DNA of 8,445 nt from an uncultured Terriglobus sp. (GTDB lineage Bacteria > Acidobacteriota > Terriglobia > Terriglobales > Acidobacteriaceae): positions 58,979-67,423 of the forward strand of contig CALMRM010000293.1 in NCBI GenBank assembly GCA_937871605.1, in the 5' to 3' direction. The notes under the pieces are model-generated. The model did not search any database. It had not been told where the DNA came from and saw only the letters and a program-made list of their open reading frames with translations. Below, in pieces: positions 1-6,407 of the stretch; the first letter of the stretch is position 1, and every line of letters starts with the position of its first letter. The position numbers and the translations under genes are program-made.

Positions 1-238
1 CCGCCGCCTTGGGGCCGTAGGCGAGGGTCAGCTTGCCGCTGCCGTTGAACGTGGTGGTTCCGGCAGTGGAGTTGTACACACCCGACTGAAAGGTGTTGAC
101 GTTGTTGGAGGCGTTGGGCGTCTGCACACCGGCGGCCAGGTAGCTAGCGGAGAACGTGTCGGCTTTGCTGTAGACAGGCAGAAAGGCGGAGAAAAGCAGG
201 CCGAGAGTCGCGGCCAGCACGGTGTTGGAAAGACGCAT
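1..238 (-). CDS. Secreted protein, 5' part only (possible PEP-CTERM family)
   Basis: This is the N-terminal 79 codons of a gene that leaves the window at its left edge. The ATG is at 238-236 on the minus strand and the frame stays open to position 1. The first 26 residues form a classic Sec signal peptide: MRLSN, then a hydrophobic core TVLAATLGLLFSAFLP, then a cleavage site after SKA before DTFSA. The mature part is rich in Ser, Thr, Asn and Gly (for example NASNNVNTFQSG and TTTFNGSGKL) and has no cysteine, as in small exported beta-rich proteins. Such proteins are common among acidobacterial PEP-CTERM substrates, and the start of its mature region (ADTFSA) resembles that of the PEP-CTERM-type protein at the right edge (ADTTFT). 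The C-terminus that would carry a sorting signal lies outside the window, so PEP-CTERM membership is a guess. The ribosome-binding site is weak (GGAT a few bases upstream). A longer open frame at 28-249 on the same strand is out of frame with the signal peptide and is judged a shadow. Confidence 0.75.
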   Translation of the reverse strand, partial: MRLSNTVLAATLGLLFSAFLPVYSKADTFSASYLAAGVQTPNASNNVNTFQSGVYNSTAGTTTFNGSGKLTLAYGPKAA

Positions 239-544
239 GGCAGATCCAAAGCGTCGCACCCGTCTTTCCCCGCAAGAATCGTCCTGCGTGGCCGGACCCC
301 AATGCGCCGTCAGTGATATATGAGTCACGGAAAGGGCCGTCCGGGCTCACTAGCTGCATCGGCCCTGCCGGAGGCTTGTGTGAACAAAGTGCATCGGAAC
401 GGGGCACGCTGAGCCGTAACCGAGGTGTATCACATCAAACACTTCCTGCATGAACGCCGTTGAGGCCAATAGGGAAGCTCTGCGCGGTACTGCGCGGCCA
501 CCCTCTTCTGTTCTCATGGACACGCACGAGGGACACTGAAGCGC
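239..544. other. Divergent intergenic region with weak dyads
   Basis: This stretch separates the left secreted-protein gene from the rightward MFS gene, so it should hold both promoters. No convincing sigma-70 pair was found on either strand. On the minus strand a TATATC hexamer (plus coordinates 315-320) could be a -10 box for the left gene, but it has no recognisable -35. It lies inside a small dyad with arms GTGA and TCAC at 313-328. The spacing of 8 between the arms differs from the 6 of a CRP/FNR site. At 271-288, read on the minus strand, CGCAGGA and TCTTGCG can form a 7-bp stem (one G-U pair) with a 4-base loop, which would sit in the 5' leader of the left gene. No known riboswitch was recognised. 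No credible gene is seen here. Confidence 0.5.
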
Positions 545-1888
545 ATGGCAGAGCAGACAGTACAGGCATCCGCACTCAACGGCGACGACGTGTATCGCAA
601 AATCAGTCTGCGACTGATCCCATATATCTTCGTCCTCTACATCCTGGCGTACCTGGACCGCGTCAACGTCGGGTTTGCAGCGCTGGAGATGCGGCGCGAC
701 CTGCACCTGAGCGCCACGGTGTATGGCACAGGCGCGGGCATTTTCTTTCTAGGCTCGTCCATGTTCGACCTGCCCAGCAATCTGTTGCTGGGCCGCGTGG
801 GTCCACGCAAGTGGATTGCGCGCATCATGATTTCCTGGGGCCTGATCGCCACCGCCATGATGTTTGTGAAGGGCGCACACTCCTTCTACGCAATGCGCTT
901 TTTCCTGGGCGTCAGCGAGGCGGGCTTCTTCCCGGGCATGATCCTGTACCTGACCTACTGGTATCCCACGACGAAGCGCGCGGAGGCCGTAGCCCGCTTT
1001 ATGACGGCGACCTCCATTGCGGGTGTCATCGGCGCCCCGCTGTCGGCTGCCCTGCTGAAGCTGGAAGGCGTGCTGAACCTGCACGGCTGGCAGTGGCTGT
1101 TCCTGGTGGAGGGCATTCCTACCTTCCTGATGGGCATTTCTGTGCTGTTCTACCTCCATGACCATCCCAGGGACGCGCCATGGTTGAGCGATGGCGAGAA
1201 AAAGTGGTTGGAAGAAGAACTGGAACGCGACCGCACCGCGGGTGGCGCGCAGGAGCACCACAACCTCAAGGACGCGTTCAAGCTGCCTATGGTGTGGGTG
1301 CTGGCCGGCATCTTCTTCCTGAACCAGATTGGCATTTATACGGTGAATCTGTGGATGCCGCTGATCCTGAACAGCCTGCGCAGCGGCGCCGGCAAGGCGG
1401 CCGGTGCGGCGCAGACGCTGAACGCCGGTGATGCCAGCCTGGTGGCTCGCTATGCCGCCCTGCCCTACCTGGCAGCAGCCATTTTTGGCGTGCTCATCGG
1501 CTTTACCAGCGACAAGACGGGCGAGCGCCGCTGGCACATTGCAGGGTGCTTTCTGCTGAGCGCCGTGGGCTTTGTACTGGCCGCACTCACGGGCAGCTTC
1601 CCCTTCGGCGTGGGCGCGTTTACGCTGGCAGCCATGGGGCTGTGGAGCATCATGGGGCCATTCTGGGCGCTGCCCACCCGCGTGTTGGGCGGGCAAGCGG
1701 CGGCGGGCGGCGTGGCCATCATAACCATGGTGGGCGGCCTGGGTGGCTTCACCGGGCCATACCTCACGGGCCGCCTGCGCGACGTGACGCACGGCTTCGC
1801 GGGCGGCCTGTACGCCATCGCGGGCACGTGTGTGCTGGCGGCGCTGTTATGCACGGCGCTCAAGGCGCCTGCGCGCGAACAGCGGTAA
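545..1888 (+). CDS. MFS transporter, ACS (anion:cation symporter) family
   Basis: A 447-residue inner-membrane protein of usual length for a 12-helix MFS carrier. ACS-family signatures are visible: LAYLDRVNVGFAALEM in the first helix (about 35-49), motif A-like GRVGPRKW (83-90), RFFLGVSEAGFFPG (118-131), HGWQWLFLVEGIPT (180-193), a charged central loop (about 205-245), a second motif A-like GFTSDKTGERRW (319-330) and FWALPTRVLGG (373-383). In characterised members this family imports organic anions such as hexuronates, galactonate, tartrate, phthalate or other carboxylates, usually with protons. The substrate here is unknown. A Gly/Ala-rich loop at about 280-300 (GAGKAAGAAQTLNAGDAS) is longer than usual between helices 7 and 8. 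The ATG at 545 follows GAGGGA at about 528-533. The stop lies 25 bases before a radical SAM gene on the same strand, so the two are probably co-transcribed. The family call is firm; any named substrate would be guesswork. Confidence 0.9.
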   Translation: MAEQTVQASALNGDDVYRKISLRLIPYIFVLYILAYLDRVNVGFAALEMRRDLHLSATVYGTGAGIFFLGSSMFDLPSNLLLGRVGPRKWIARIMISWGLIATAMMFVKGAHSFYAMRFFLGVSEAGFFPGMILYLTYWYPTTKRAEAVARFMTATSIAGVIGAPLSAALLKLEGVLNLHGWQWLFLVEGIPTFLMGISVLFYLHDHPRDAPWLSDGEKKWLEEELERDRTAGGAQEHHNLKDAFKLPMVWVLAGIFFLNQIGIYTVNLWMPLILNSLRSGAGKAAGAAQTLNAGDASLVARYAALPYLAAAIFGVLIGFTSDKTGERRWHIAGCFLLSAVGFVLAALTGSFPFGVGAFTLAAMGLWSIMGPFWALPTRVLGGQAAAGGVAIITMVGGLGGFTGPYLTGRLRDVTHGFAGGLYAIAGTCVLAALLCTALKAPAREQR

Positions 1889-1913
1889 CGAGTCCGTTAC
1901 ACTGAAACGCAGC

Positions 1914-2987
1914 ATGTCTACAGCCGTCGAAGCATCTCCAGCGCTCGAACTGAAGCCAGGCCACCGGCCCTTGCCGCTGCGCCGCCGCTGGAAGGCCGCC
2001 ACACGCCGTCTGCGGGAGCTGCGTGGCATTGCGGGTGCGCTGCTCTCCACCGGGCACCCGTACATGGCGCAGATTGTGCCGGTGCGCCGCTGCAACCTGG
2101 CCTGCACCTACTGCAACGAGTACGATGACCACTCCGCCGCTACCCCCATTGACGAGATGCTGCGCCGCATCGACCACCTGGGCCGTCTCGGCACCACGGT
2201 CATCACCATCTCCGGCGGCGAACCCCTCTTGCACCCGGAGCTGGACCAGGTCATCGCTCGCATCCGCAAGACAGGCGCGCTGGCGGGCATGATCACCAAT
2301 GGCTATCTGCTCAACAAGGAGCGCATTGAGCGGCTGAACCGCGCCGGGCTCGATCACATGCAGATTTCCATTGACAACGTCATGCCCGACGACGTGTCGA
2401 AAAAGAGCCTCAAGGTGCTGGACCAGCGGCTGCTGTGGCTGGCGGAGTTTGCAGATTTCCACGTGAATATCAACTCCGTGGTGGGCGGCGGCATCGCCAA
2501 CCCGCAGGACGCCTACACCGTCTCCCGGCGCGCGCTGGATCTCGGCTTTTCCAGCACCATCGGCATCATCCACGACGGCAGCGGTCAGCTGAAGAGCCTG
2601 GGCGGCGAGGTGCGCGAGGTGTGGGAGCGCGTGCGCAAGCTGACTCGCCGCTCGTATTCGCGCTTCAACGGCTTTCAGGAGGCCATCGCCAACGGCATGC
2701 CCAACGAGTGGCGCTGCCGTGCCGGTGGGCGCTACCTGTACATCTGCGAAGACGGCCTGGTACACCTGTGCTCGCAGCAGCGCGGCTACCCCGGCGTGCC
2801 GCTGGCCGAGTACACCACCGCAGACGTCAAGCGTGAGTTTCACTGGGAAAAGGGCTGTGCGCCCAACTGTACCATCAGTTGCGTGCACCAGGTCAGCTAC
2901 ATCGACCACTGGCGCGCGCCACAGGTGCCCCATCCGCCCCGCCCAAAGCATCCACAGGCGCACGGCGATCTGGTGCAGATTAGCTAG
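1914..2987 (+). CDS. Radical SAM protein with Cys-rich (SPASM/twitch-like) C-terminal region
   Basis: A predicted 357-residue cytosolic iron-sulfur enzyme. The radical SAM motif CNLACTYC places the three 4Fe-4S ligands at C60, C64 and C67. The SAM-binding ISGGEP follows at 99-104 and a strand ISIDN at 151-155, all in the usual order. The C-terminal part has six further cysteines: C268, C278, C286, then a tight group C315, C319, C323 (CAPNCTISC). This arrangement resembles auxiliary-cluster domains of the SPASM/twitch type found in peptide- and cofactor-modifying enzymes. The N-terminal about 45 residues are basic and probably helical (PLRRRWKAATRRLRELRG). The frame is open from 1830, but the ATG at 1914 is preferred because it avoids overlapping the MFS gene and still includes the whole helical lead-in; its ribosome-binding site is poor, fitting translation coupled to the upstream gene. 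The substrate is unknown. The neighbour suggests a small organic molecule, but peptide modification is also possible. No cysteine-rich precursor peptide was seen nearby. Confidence 0.88.
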   Translation: MSTAVEASPALELKPGHRPLPLRRRWKAATRRLRELRGIAGALLSTGHPYMAQIVPVRRCNLACTYCNEYDDHSAATPIDEMLRRIDHLGRLGTTVITISGGEPLLHPELDQVIARIRKTGALAGMITNGYLLNKERIERLNRAGLDHMQISIDNVMPDDVSKKSLKVLDQRLLWLAEFADFHVNINSVVGGGIANPQDAYTVSRRALDLGFSSTIGIIHDGSGQLKSLGGEVREVWERVRKLTRRSYSRFNGFQEAIANGMPNEWRCRAGGRYLYICEDGLVHLCSQQRGYPGVPLAEYTTADVKREFHWEKGCAPNCTISCVHQVSYIDHWRAPQVPHPPRPKHPQAHGDLVQIS

Positions 2988-2993
2988 GCGCCG

Positions 2994-3148
2994 CGTCATC
3001 CTGAGCGCTGCCCTGTCATCCTGAGCGCAGCGAAGGATCCCATGACGCTACGGCTGCCGTTGACGCTGCAGCTTTTTCGCGCAAGAATTTCCAACCACCC
3101 ATGCCACTTCCATCCGTGCAGGGATCCTTCGCTACGCTCAGGATGACA
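2994..3148. repeat. Inverted pair of CHPERSEGS-type interspersed repeats
   Basis: Arm 3014-3041 and arm 3121-3148 are inverted copies of one 28-base element that match at 27 of 28 positions, separated by 79 bases. A truncated direct copy of the element's beginning (GTCATCCTGAGCGC) lies at 2995-3008, just after the radical SAM stop codon. Read on the minus strand, the right arm is translated in part as CHPERSEGS, a spurious peptide that turns up in many annotated bacterial proteomes because this element is dispersed in many copies, notably in Acidobacteriota. Transcribed, the arms would pair into a long stem that could act as a terminator or RNA-stability element between the radical SAM gene and the small secreted genes. 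It carries no transposase and encodes nothing itself. The rest of the gap, 3149-3250, shows no clear promoter. Confidence 0.85.
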
Positions 3149-3251
3149 GCCATGATACGGAAGCAGATGGCCAAACCTGCCCTGCCGTGACGCGCACGGT
3201 TTGCGCTCCCTCATGCGACGCCGTTCCCCGAAGCAGCGTCTGAAGAACGAC

Positions 3252-3258
3252 GGAGGAG
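3252..3258 (+). promoter_or_regulatory. Strong ribosome-binding site for the first small secreted protein
   Basis: GGAGGAG at 3252-3258 is a near-perfect Shine-Dalgarno sequence ending 4 bases before the ATG at 3263. It is the strongest such site in the window, supporting the start and suggesting that this small protein is made in quantity. Confidence 0.7.
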
Positions 3259-3262
3259 ACGT

Positions 3263-3523
3263 ATGAAGCACTTGCACACAGGGTTGCTGCTCGCAGCGAT
3301 GGCCATGGGACCAGCACTGGCGCAAACAGCCCAGACAACCCCGGTTCCCGCAACCGCAGGCACCGCTGCCAGCAAAGATCAGCAGAAGGAACTCAAAAAG
3401 CAGGAAGACGCCAACAAACAGCAGGCCAAGTCTGCCAAGGCGCAACGCAAGGCGTTGAAGCAGGAGGACAAGGCAGCCAAGGCAGCCAGCAAGGCGAACG
3501 CAACACCCGCACCGCAGGAGTAG
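3263..3523 (+). CDS. Small secreted Ala/Lys/Gln-rich protein (first of a pair)
   Basis: An 86-residue protein of unknown function. Residues 1-20 form a Sec signal peptide (MKHLHTG, hydrophobic LLLAAMAMGPALA, cleavage before QTAQ). Next come a Pro/Thr/Ala linker (about 21-37) and a low-complexity region from about 38 made almost wholly of Lys, Ala, Gln, Glu and Asp (for example KELKKQEDANKQQAKSAKAQ), ending in ATPAPQE. After cleavage there are no aromatic residues or cysteines, so it is probably a basic helical or disordered chain in the periplasm or outside the cell. A strong Shine-Dalgarno lies just upstream. It ends three bases before a similar gene and the pair share a terminator, so they form a small operon. 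Lys/Ala-rich exported proteins may bind DNA, acidic polymers or the cell wall, but nothing here shows which. The opposite-strand open frame over this region is a shadow. Confidence 0.78.
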   Translation: MKHLHTGLLLAAMAMGPALAQTAQTTPVPATAGTAASKDQQKELKKQEDANKQQAKSAKAQRKALKQEDKAAKAASKANATPAPQE

Positions 3524-3526
3524 CGC

Positions 3527-3781
3527 ATGAAGCACATTGTCACCGCAGCAGCACTTAGCCTCACACTGGGCCTGGGTACCCTTGTTATGGGCGCGCAGCA
3601 GACCAATGAGCAGACACGCAAGGACGCCGACGCCCAGGCCAAGGCCGACCGTAAGGCCAGCAAAGCCCAGGCCCACGCGGACAAGGAAGCTCACAAGGCT
3701 CTGAAGAGCAACAAGGTCAAAGACGCGGCACGCGCACAGGACAAGGCAGACGATGCGGCCGCAAAGGCGAACCCGCAGTAG
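3527..3781 (+). CDS. Small secreted Ala/Lys/Asp-rich protein (second of a pair)
   Basis: An 84-residue protein of unknown function, apparently a diverged paralogue of the gene just upstream. Both begin MKH, have a Sec signal peptide, and have a mature chain of alternating charged residues and alanine. Here the signal peptide covers about residues 1-23 (MKHIV, hydrophobic TAAALSLTLGLGTLVMGA, then QQTNEQT). The rest is rich in Ala, Lys and Asp (for example DADAQAKADRKASKAQAHAD) with no aromatic residue or cysteine, suggesting one long helix or coiled coil. The ribosome-binding site AGGAG at 3516-3520 lies inside the last codons of the upstream gene, and only three bases separate the stop and start codons, so translation is probably coupled. 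A strong hairpin terminator follows. The function is not recognised. Confidence 0.78.
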   Translation: MKHIVTAAALSLTLGLGTLVMGAQQTNEQTRKDADAQAKADRKASKAQAHADKEAHKALKSNKVKDAARAQDKADDAAAKANPQ

Positions 3782-3801
3782 CGCAGTTCAGGGCAGACAC
3801 G

Positions 3802-3827
3802 AAGGCACGGCTTGGAGCCGTGCCTTT
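3802..3827 (+). terminator. Rho-independent terminator after the small-protein pair
   Basis: AAGGCACGGC (3802-3811) pairs perfectly with GCCGTGCCTT (3817-3826) around a 5-base loop and is followed by a T-rich run (TTTGTGTTG). It sits 20 bases after the stop of the second small gene. The stem also lies downstream of the leftward DsbA-like gene, whose stop is at 3880, so it may act in both directions. On that strand the following bases are not U-rich, so it would be weaker there. Confidence 0.85.
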
Positions 3828-3879
3828 GTGTTGACGTACGACTCCTTGCGAGACGCGATGCGCAGGTGCTACTCCGGTC

Positions 3880-4581
3880 CTACGACTTCTTGTGGGCTGC
3901 GGTGCGCACCGGTGTCGCTGTTGAACCTGCCGTCTGCTTCTCTGCACCTTCCACGATGGAATAAATCCGGTTCACGTCGTTGACGCCTGGACCCTGACCC
4001 TCGCTACCGCTCACAATCTGCCATTTGTTGTTGGTCGCCACCACAATGGTGGGCGTGCGGGTCACGTTCAGCTTTTCGCCCAGCGCGTAGTCCGCATGTA
4101 CCTCTGCGGCAAATTTGCCGCCCGGGTCGACCACAAATGGCATCTGCTGGCCGTGTGCTGCCATCCACTTGCGGGTGTACTGCTGCAGATCGTCCTTGCT
4201 GGCGATGGCGGGCTGCTGCTGAAACACGTCGGTACGGTACTGGTCGGCGAGCTGTGGGCTGACTTTATCCTGCAGGTAGCGGGCAAAGATGGCCGCATCC
4301 CTGCTCCAAACGTGGATGTTCAACGGAAAGTCATAGTGCACGATCGGCACGTGCGTCTGGGCCGACACCTGCTTCAGAATCGGGTGCGCATTGCGGCAGG
4401 CCGGGCACTCCAGGTCGAAGAACTCAATGATGGCCACCTTTTGCCCGGGTGGCGGCTTCAGCATGGAGGTGTCGCGAAAGGTCGAGGGATCGGGCGTGCC
4501 GGCGAACTGCGCCCGCGCCACGGCGGAACCGCAGAGGGCAAGGGCGGCAACGGCCGCAAACAGGGTGCTGCGCTTCAGCAT
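3880..4581 (-). CDS. DsbA-like periplasmic thiol:disulfide oxidoreductase
   Basis: A 233-residue exported protein with a thioredoxin fold of the DsbA/Thioredoxin_4 type. Residues 1-24 are a Sec signal peptide (MLKRS, hydrophobic core, ARA then QFAG). The active site is CPAC (C59, C62) in FFDLECPACRNAHP, and the conserved cis-proline is P177 in RTPTIVV. Between them lies a helical insertion of about 110 residues (roughly 67-170), as expected for DsbA. The tail ends in AAHKKS. C17 lies in the signal peptide, and LALC is not a proper lipobox, so it is probably not a lipoprotein. The role would be making or shuffling disulfides in exported proteins. The open frame reaches back to 4683, but the start at 4581 is chosen because it gives an intact signal peptide and follows GGGAGA about 8 bases upstream. 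It diverges from the TolC-family gene across 215 bases. No DsbB-like partner is seen. Confidence 0.88.
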   Translation of the reverse strand: MLKRSTLFAAVAALALCGSAVARAQFAGTPDPSTFRDTSMLKPPPGQKVAIIEFFDLECPACRNAHPILKQVSAQTHVPIVHYDFPLNIHVWSRDAAIFARYLQDKVSPQLADQYRTDVFQQQPAIASKDDLQQYTRKWMAAHGQQMPFVVDPGGKFAAEVHADYALGEKLNVTRTPTIVVATNNKWQIVSGSEGQGPGVNDVNRIYSIVEGAEKQTAGSTATPVRTAAHKKS

Positions 4582-4763
4582 GGTGAAAGTCTCCCGGCGG
4601 CTGCAGTCTCGCTGGACCGGATCGCCTGCTTGCATAGTATGACGGAGCGGCGCAGGCGTGGTTAGGTACAGCGCGCAGGCCACACTCCAGACCCGCCGGC
4701 GGCTGCACCCTTCGCCTCCAGCACATTTTCCGCAACCACGCCCTCCCTGGGGGAATCAGACTT

Positions 4764-4799
4764 GCAGACGGAACAGTTCAGGGGCAGACGAAACACTTG
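4764..4799. repeat. 16-bp direct repeat overlapping the start of the TolC-family gene
   Basis: Copy one, GCAGACGGAACAGTTC (4764-4779), and copy two, GCAGACGAAACACTTG (4784-4799), match at 13 of 16 positions, with 11 of 12 in the first part. They are offset by exactly 20 bp, close to two helical turns, so a dimeric regulator could contact both on one DNA face. Copy two ends on the TTG start codon. The repeat lies in the 215-bp region between the divergent DsbA-like and TolC-family genes. No clear promoter hexamers were found in that region, and the rest of it holds nothing else that can be supported. Operator function is an inference. Confidence 0.5.
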
Positions 4800-6368
4800 C
4801 AAGGTAAACGGCACATTCTTCGATCCGCAGTGGCAGCCACCATGTTGGTACCGGCGCTGCTGCATGCGCAGGAGACTGCGCCCGCCCAGCCGGTGGCCCC
4901 TCCACCCACGCCCGCGATTCAAACCGCGCCTGCCGTACAAAAGCAGCCGCCCATTGCGCAGGCGCTGACCCTGCCGGAGGCACCCGCACCGCAGACCGCG
5001 TCGCCCGCTGTGGTGGCAGCGCTCCGTGCCCAGGCACCCCGCGATCTCCATCACGGCGTGACCACGCCCATCTCCACGGGCCAGCCGCTGCAGCTCTCGC
5101 TGGATGACGCCGTGCGTCTAGGCCTGCAGTTTAGCCTGACCGTCGCTGTGGACGAGCAGAACCAGCGGCAGGTGAGCGGCCTGCGGCTGACAGCGCTGAA
5201 CGCGCTCATTCCTAGCTTGACGGCCTCCGCGGAAAGCGACACCAAAGAGATCAACCTGGCTGCAATGGGCTTCAATGCGTCTGTGATCGCACCTCTGCTG
5301 CCACCCGGCGTCACGCTGCCCACCATTGTCAAGGTCGACACCACCAGCGCTCGCATGAGCCTGAACCAGCAGCTCTTCAATCTGCCCGCATTCGAGATTT
5401 ACAAGGCCGCCAAGGTTCAATCAGAAATCACAAAGTGGAACACCCTGGGTGACCGCGGGCAGATCGTGCTAAACATTGCCAGCCAGTACCTGCGCGTGTT
5501 GGCCGATACTGCGTCCATCACCAACGCGGAGTCGCAACTGGTGGCTGACCGTGAACTGGAGCGCCAGTCGCAGGCCCGCAAGGATGCAGGGACCGGCACC
5601 AACCTCGATCTGATTCGCGCAGTGGTGGAGCGCCAGAATCGCGAGCAGCAATTAATCGCCAGCACCGGCCAATTTGAAAAAGACAAAATCATGCTGAACC
5701 GCCTGATGGGCCTGGCTGCCGACCAGCCGCTGCACCTGGTGGATGCGGTTCCCTACCACGAACTGGATGCATTGCCGTTGGACGAAGCCAAGCGCGTGGC
5801 CTATCTGCGCCGCAAGGACCTGCTTTCACTGCAAGCTCAAGTGCACTCTGCTGAGCTGCAACGCCGCGCCGTGGCGTATGAGCGGCTGCCGGTGTTGAAG
5901 ACCACCGGCTACTACGGTGTACAGGGTGTCACGGACACATCCAGGTATCACGGCATCTTTAGCGCGCAGGCTGGCCTTGACTTTCCCATCTTTCAGGAAG
6001 CGCAACTCCGCGGCGATCGCGAAGTAGCCGACGCCCAGCTCAGTTCCCTGCGCTCGCAACTGGGCAGCCTGCGTTCCGACATCGAGCAGCAGCTGCGGTC
6101 TGCCATGCTCGACATCACCACTGCAGACCAGCTCGTCCGCGATGCCACCAGCAACGTGAACCTGGCTGCAGACACGTTGGGCGACACGCAGCAACGCTTC
6201 CGTGCCGGTATCGACGACAACCTGCCGGTGGTGCGTGCCCAAGCCACGCTGGCCAATGCGCAGGCGCAGCTGGTCTCGTCGCTGTACCAGTTCAACACGG
6301 CTAAGCTGCAGCTGGCGCGCTATACCGGCGTGCTCGAGTCGCAGTACGACAGCTACCTGGGTGAATAG
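4797..6368 (+). CDS. TolC-family outer-membrane efflux protein
   Basis: A 523-residue exported protein of the OEP family, whose members form trimeric outer-membrane channels with a long periplasmic helical tunnel. The signal peptide is about residues 1-24 (MQGKRHILR, hydrophobic SAVAATMLVPALLHA, then QETA). A Pro/Ala/Gln-rich segment follows (about 26-80), an N-terminal extension beyond the usual family layout. The first OEP repeat begins at LSLDDAVRLGLQ (100-111) and a second begins around residue 320. The C-terminal half is long Gln/Ala/Leu-rich helix, ending in QFNTAKLQLARYTGVLE, typical of the family. It has no lipobox cysteine, unlike NodT/OprM-type members. The start is TTG at 4797, because the next in-frame ATG (4842) would remove the positive end of the signal peptide and no ATG lies close upstream in frame. 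The ribosome-binding site is poor (AGGGG at 4780-4784, about 12 bases away). An MFS exporter gene follows after 39 bases. Confidence 0.9.
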   Translation: MQGKRHILRSAVAATMLVPALLHAQETAPAQPVAPPPTPAIQTAPAVQKQPPIAQALTLPEAPAPQTASPAVVAALRAQAPRDLHHGVTTPISTGQPLQLSLDDAVRLGLQFSLTVAVDEQNQRQVSGLRLTALNALIPSLTASAESDTKEINLAAMGFNASVIAPLLPPGVTLPTIVKVDTTSARMSLNQQLFNLPAFEIYKAAKVQSEITKWNTLGDRGQIVLNIASQYLRVLADTASITNAESQLVADRELERQSQARKDAGTGTNLDLIRAVVERQNREQQLIASTGQFEKDKIMLNRLMGLAADQPLHLVDAVPYHELDALPLDEAKRVAYLRRKDLLSLQAQVHSAELQRRAVAYERLPVLKTTGYYGVQGVTDTSRYHGIFSAQAGLDFPIFQEAQLRGDREVADAQLSSLRSQLGSLRSDIEQQLRSAMLDITTADQLVRDATSNVNLAADTLGDTQQRFRAGIDDNLPVVRAQATLANAQAQLVSSLYQFNTAKLQLARYTGVLESQYDSYLGE

Positions 6369-6407
6369 CAGGACGCTTCAGGCGCGTGTGTCACCATAGA
6401 AGCAGGC

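Noticed and set aside
28..249. 73-codon minus-strand open frame starting at 249
   Set aside because: It is out of frame with the signal peptide that starts at 238 and reads as Pro/Thr/Arg-rich nonsense.
239..310. Cyclic-di-GMP-I riboswitch upstream of the left secreted gene
   Set aside because: Some short G/C-rich segments suggested it, but the conserved GCAAA-type core elements and the receptor loop could not be found on either strand.
749..1792. 347-codon open frame on the minus strand inside the ACS-family MFS gene
   Set aside because: Long antisense frames are expected in GC-rich coding DNA; the translation is rich in His, Gln, Arg and Ala with no recognisable domain, while the plus strand encodes a clear transporter.
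1860..2999. 379-codon open frame on the minus strand over the radical SAM gene
   Set aside because: Antisense shadow: the plus strand carries intact CxxxCxxC and GGEP motifs, and the minus translation has no membrane, signal or domain pattern.
2996..3694. 232-codon open frame on the minus strand with hydrophobic start and a CHPERSEGS segment
   Set aside because: It runs antisense through the two small secreted genes and the interspersed repeat; its Leu/Gly/Cys-rich start is the complement of Ala/Lys/Gln-rich coding sequence.
3263..3781. The small secreted pair as precursor peptides for the upstream radical SAM enzyme
   Set aside because: They have Sec signal peptides and no cysteine or aromatic residues in the mature part, and are separated from the enzyme gene by an inverted repeat and their own strong ribosome-binding site.
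4096..4665. 189-codon plus-strand open frame over the DsbA-like gene
   Set aside because: Shadow of the minus-strand gene, which has a signal peptide, CPAC site and cis-proline.
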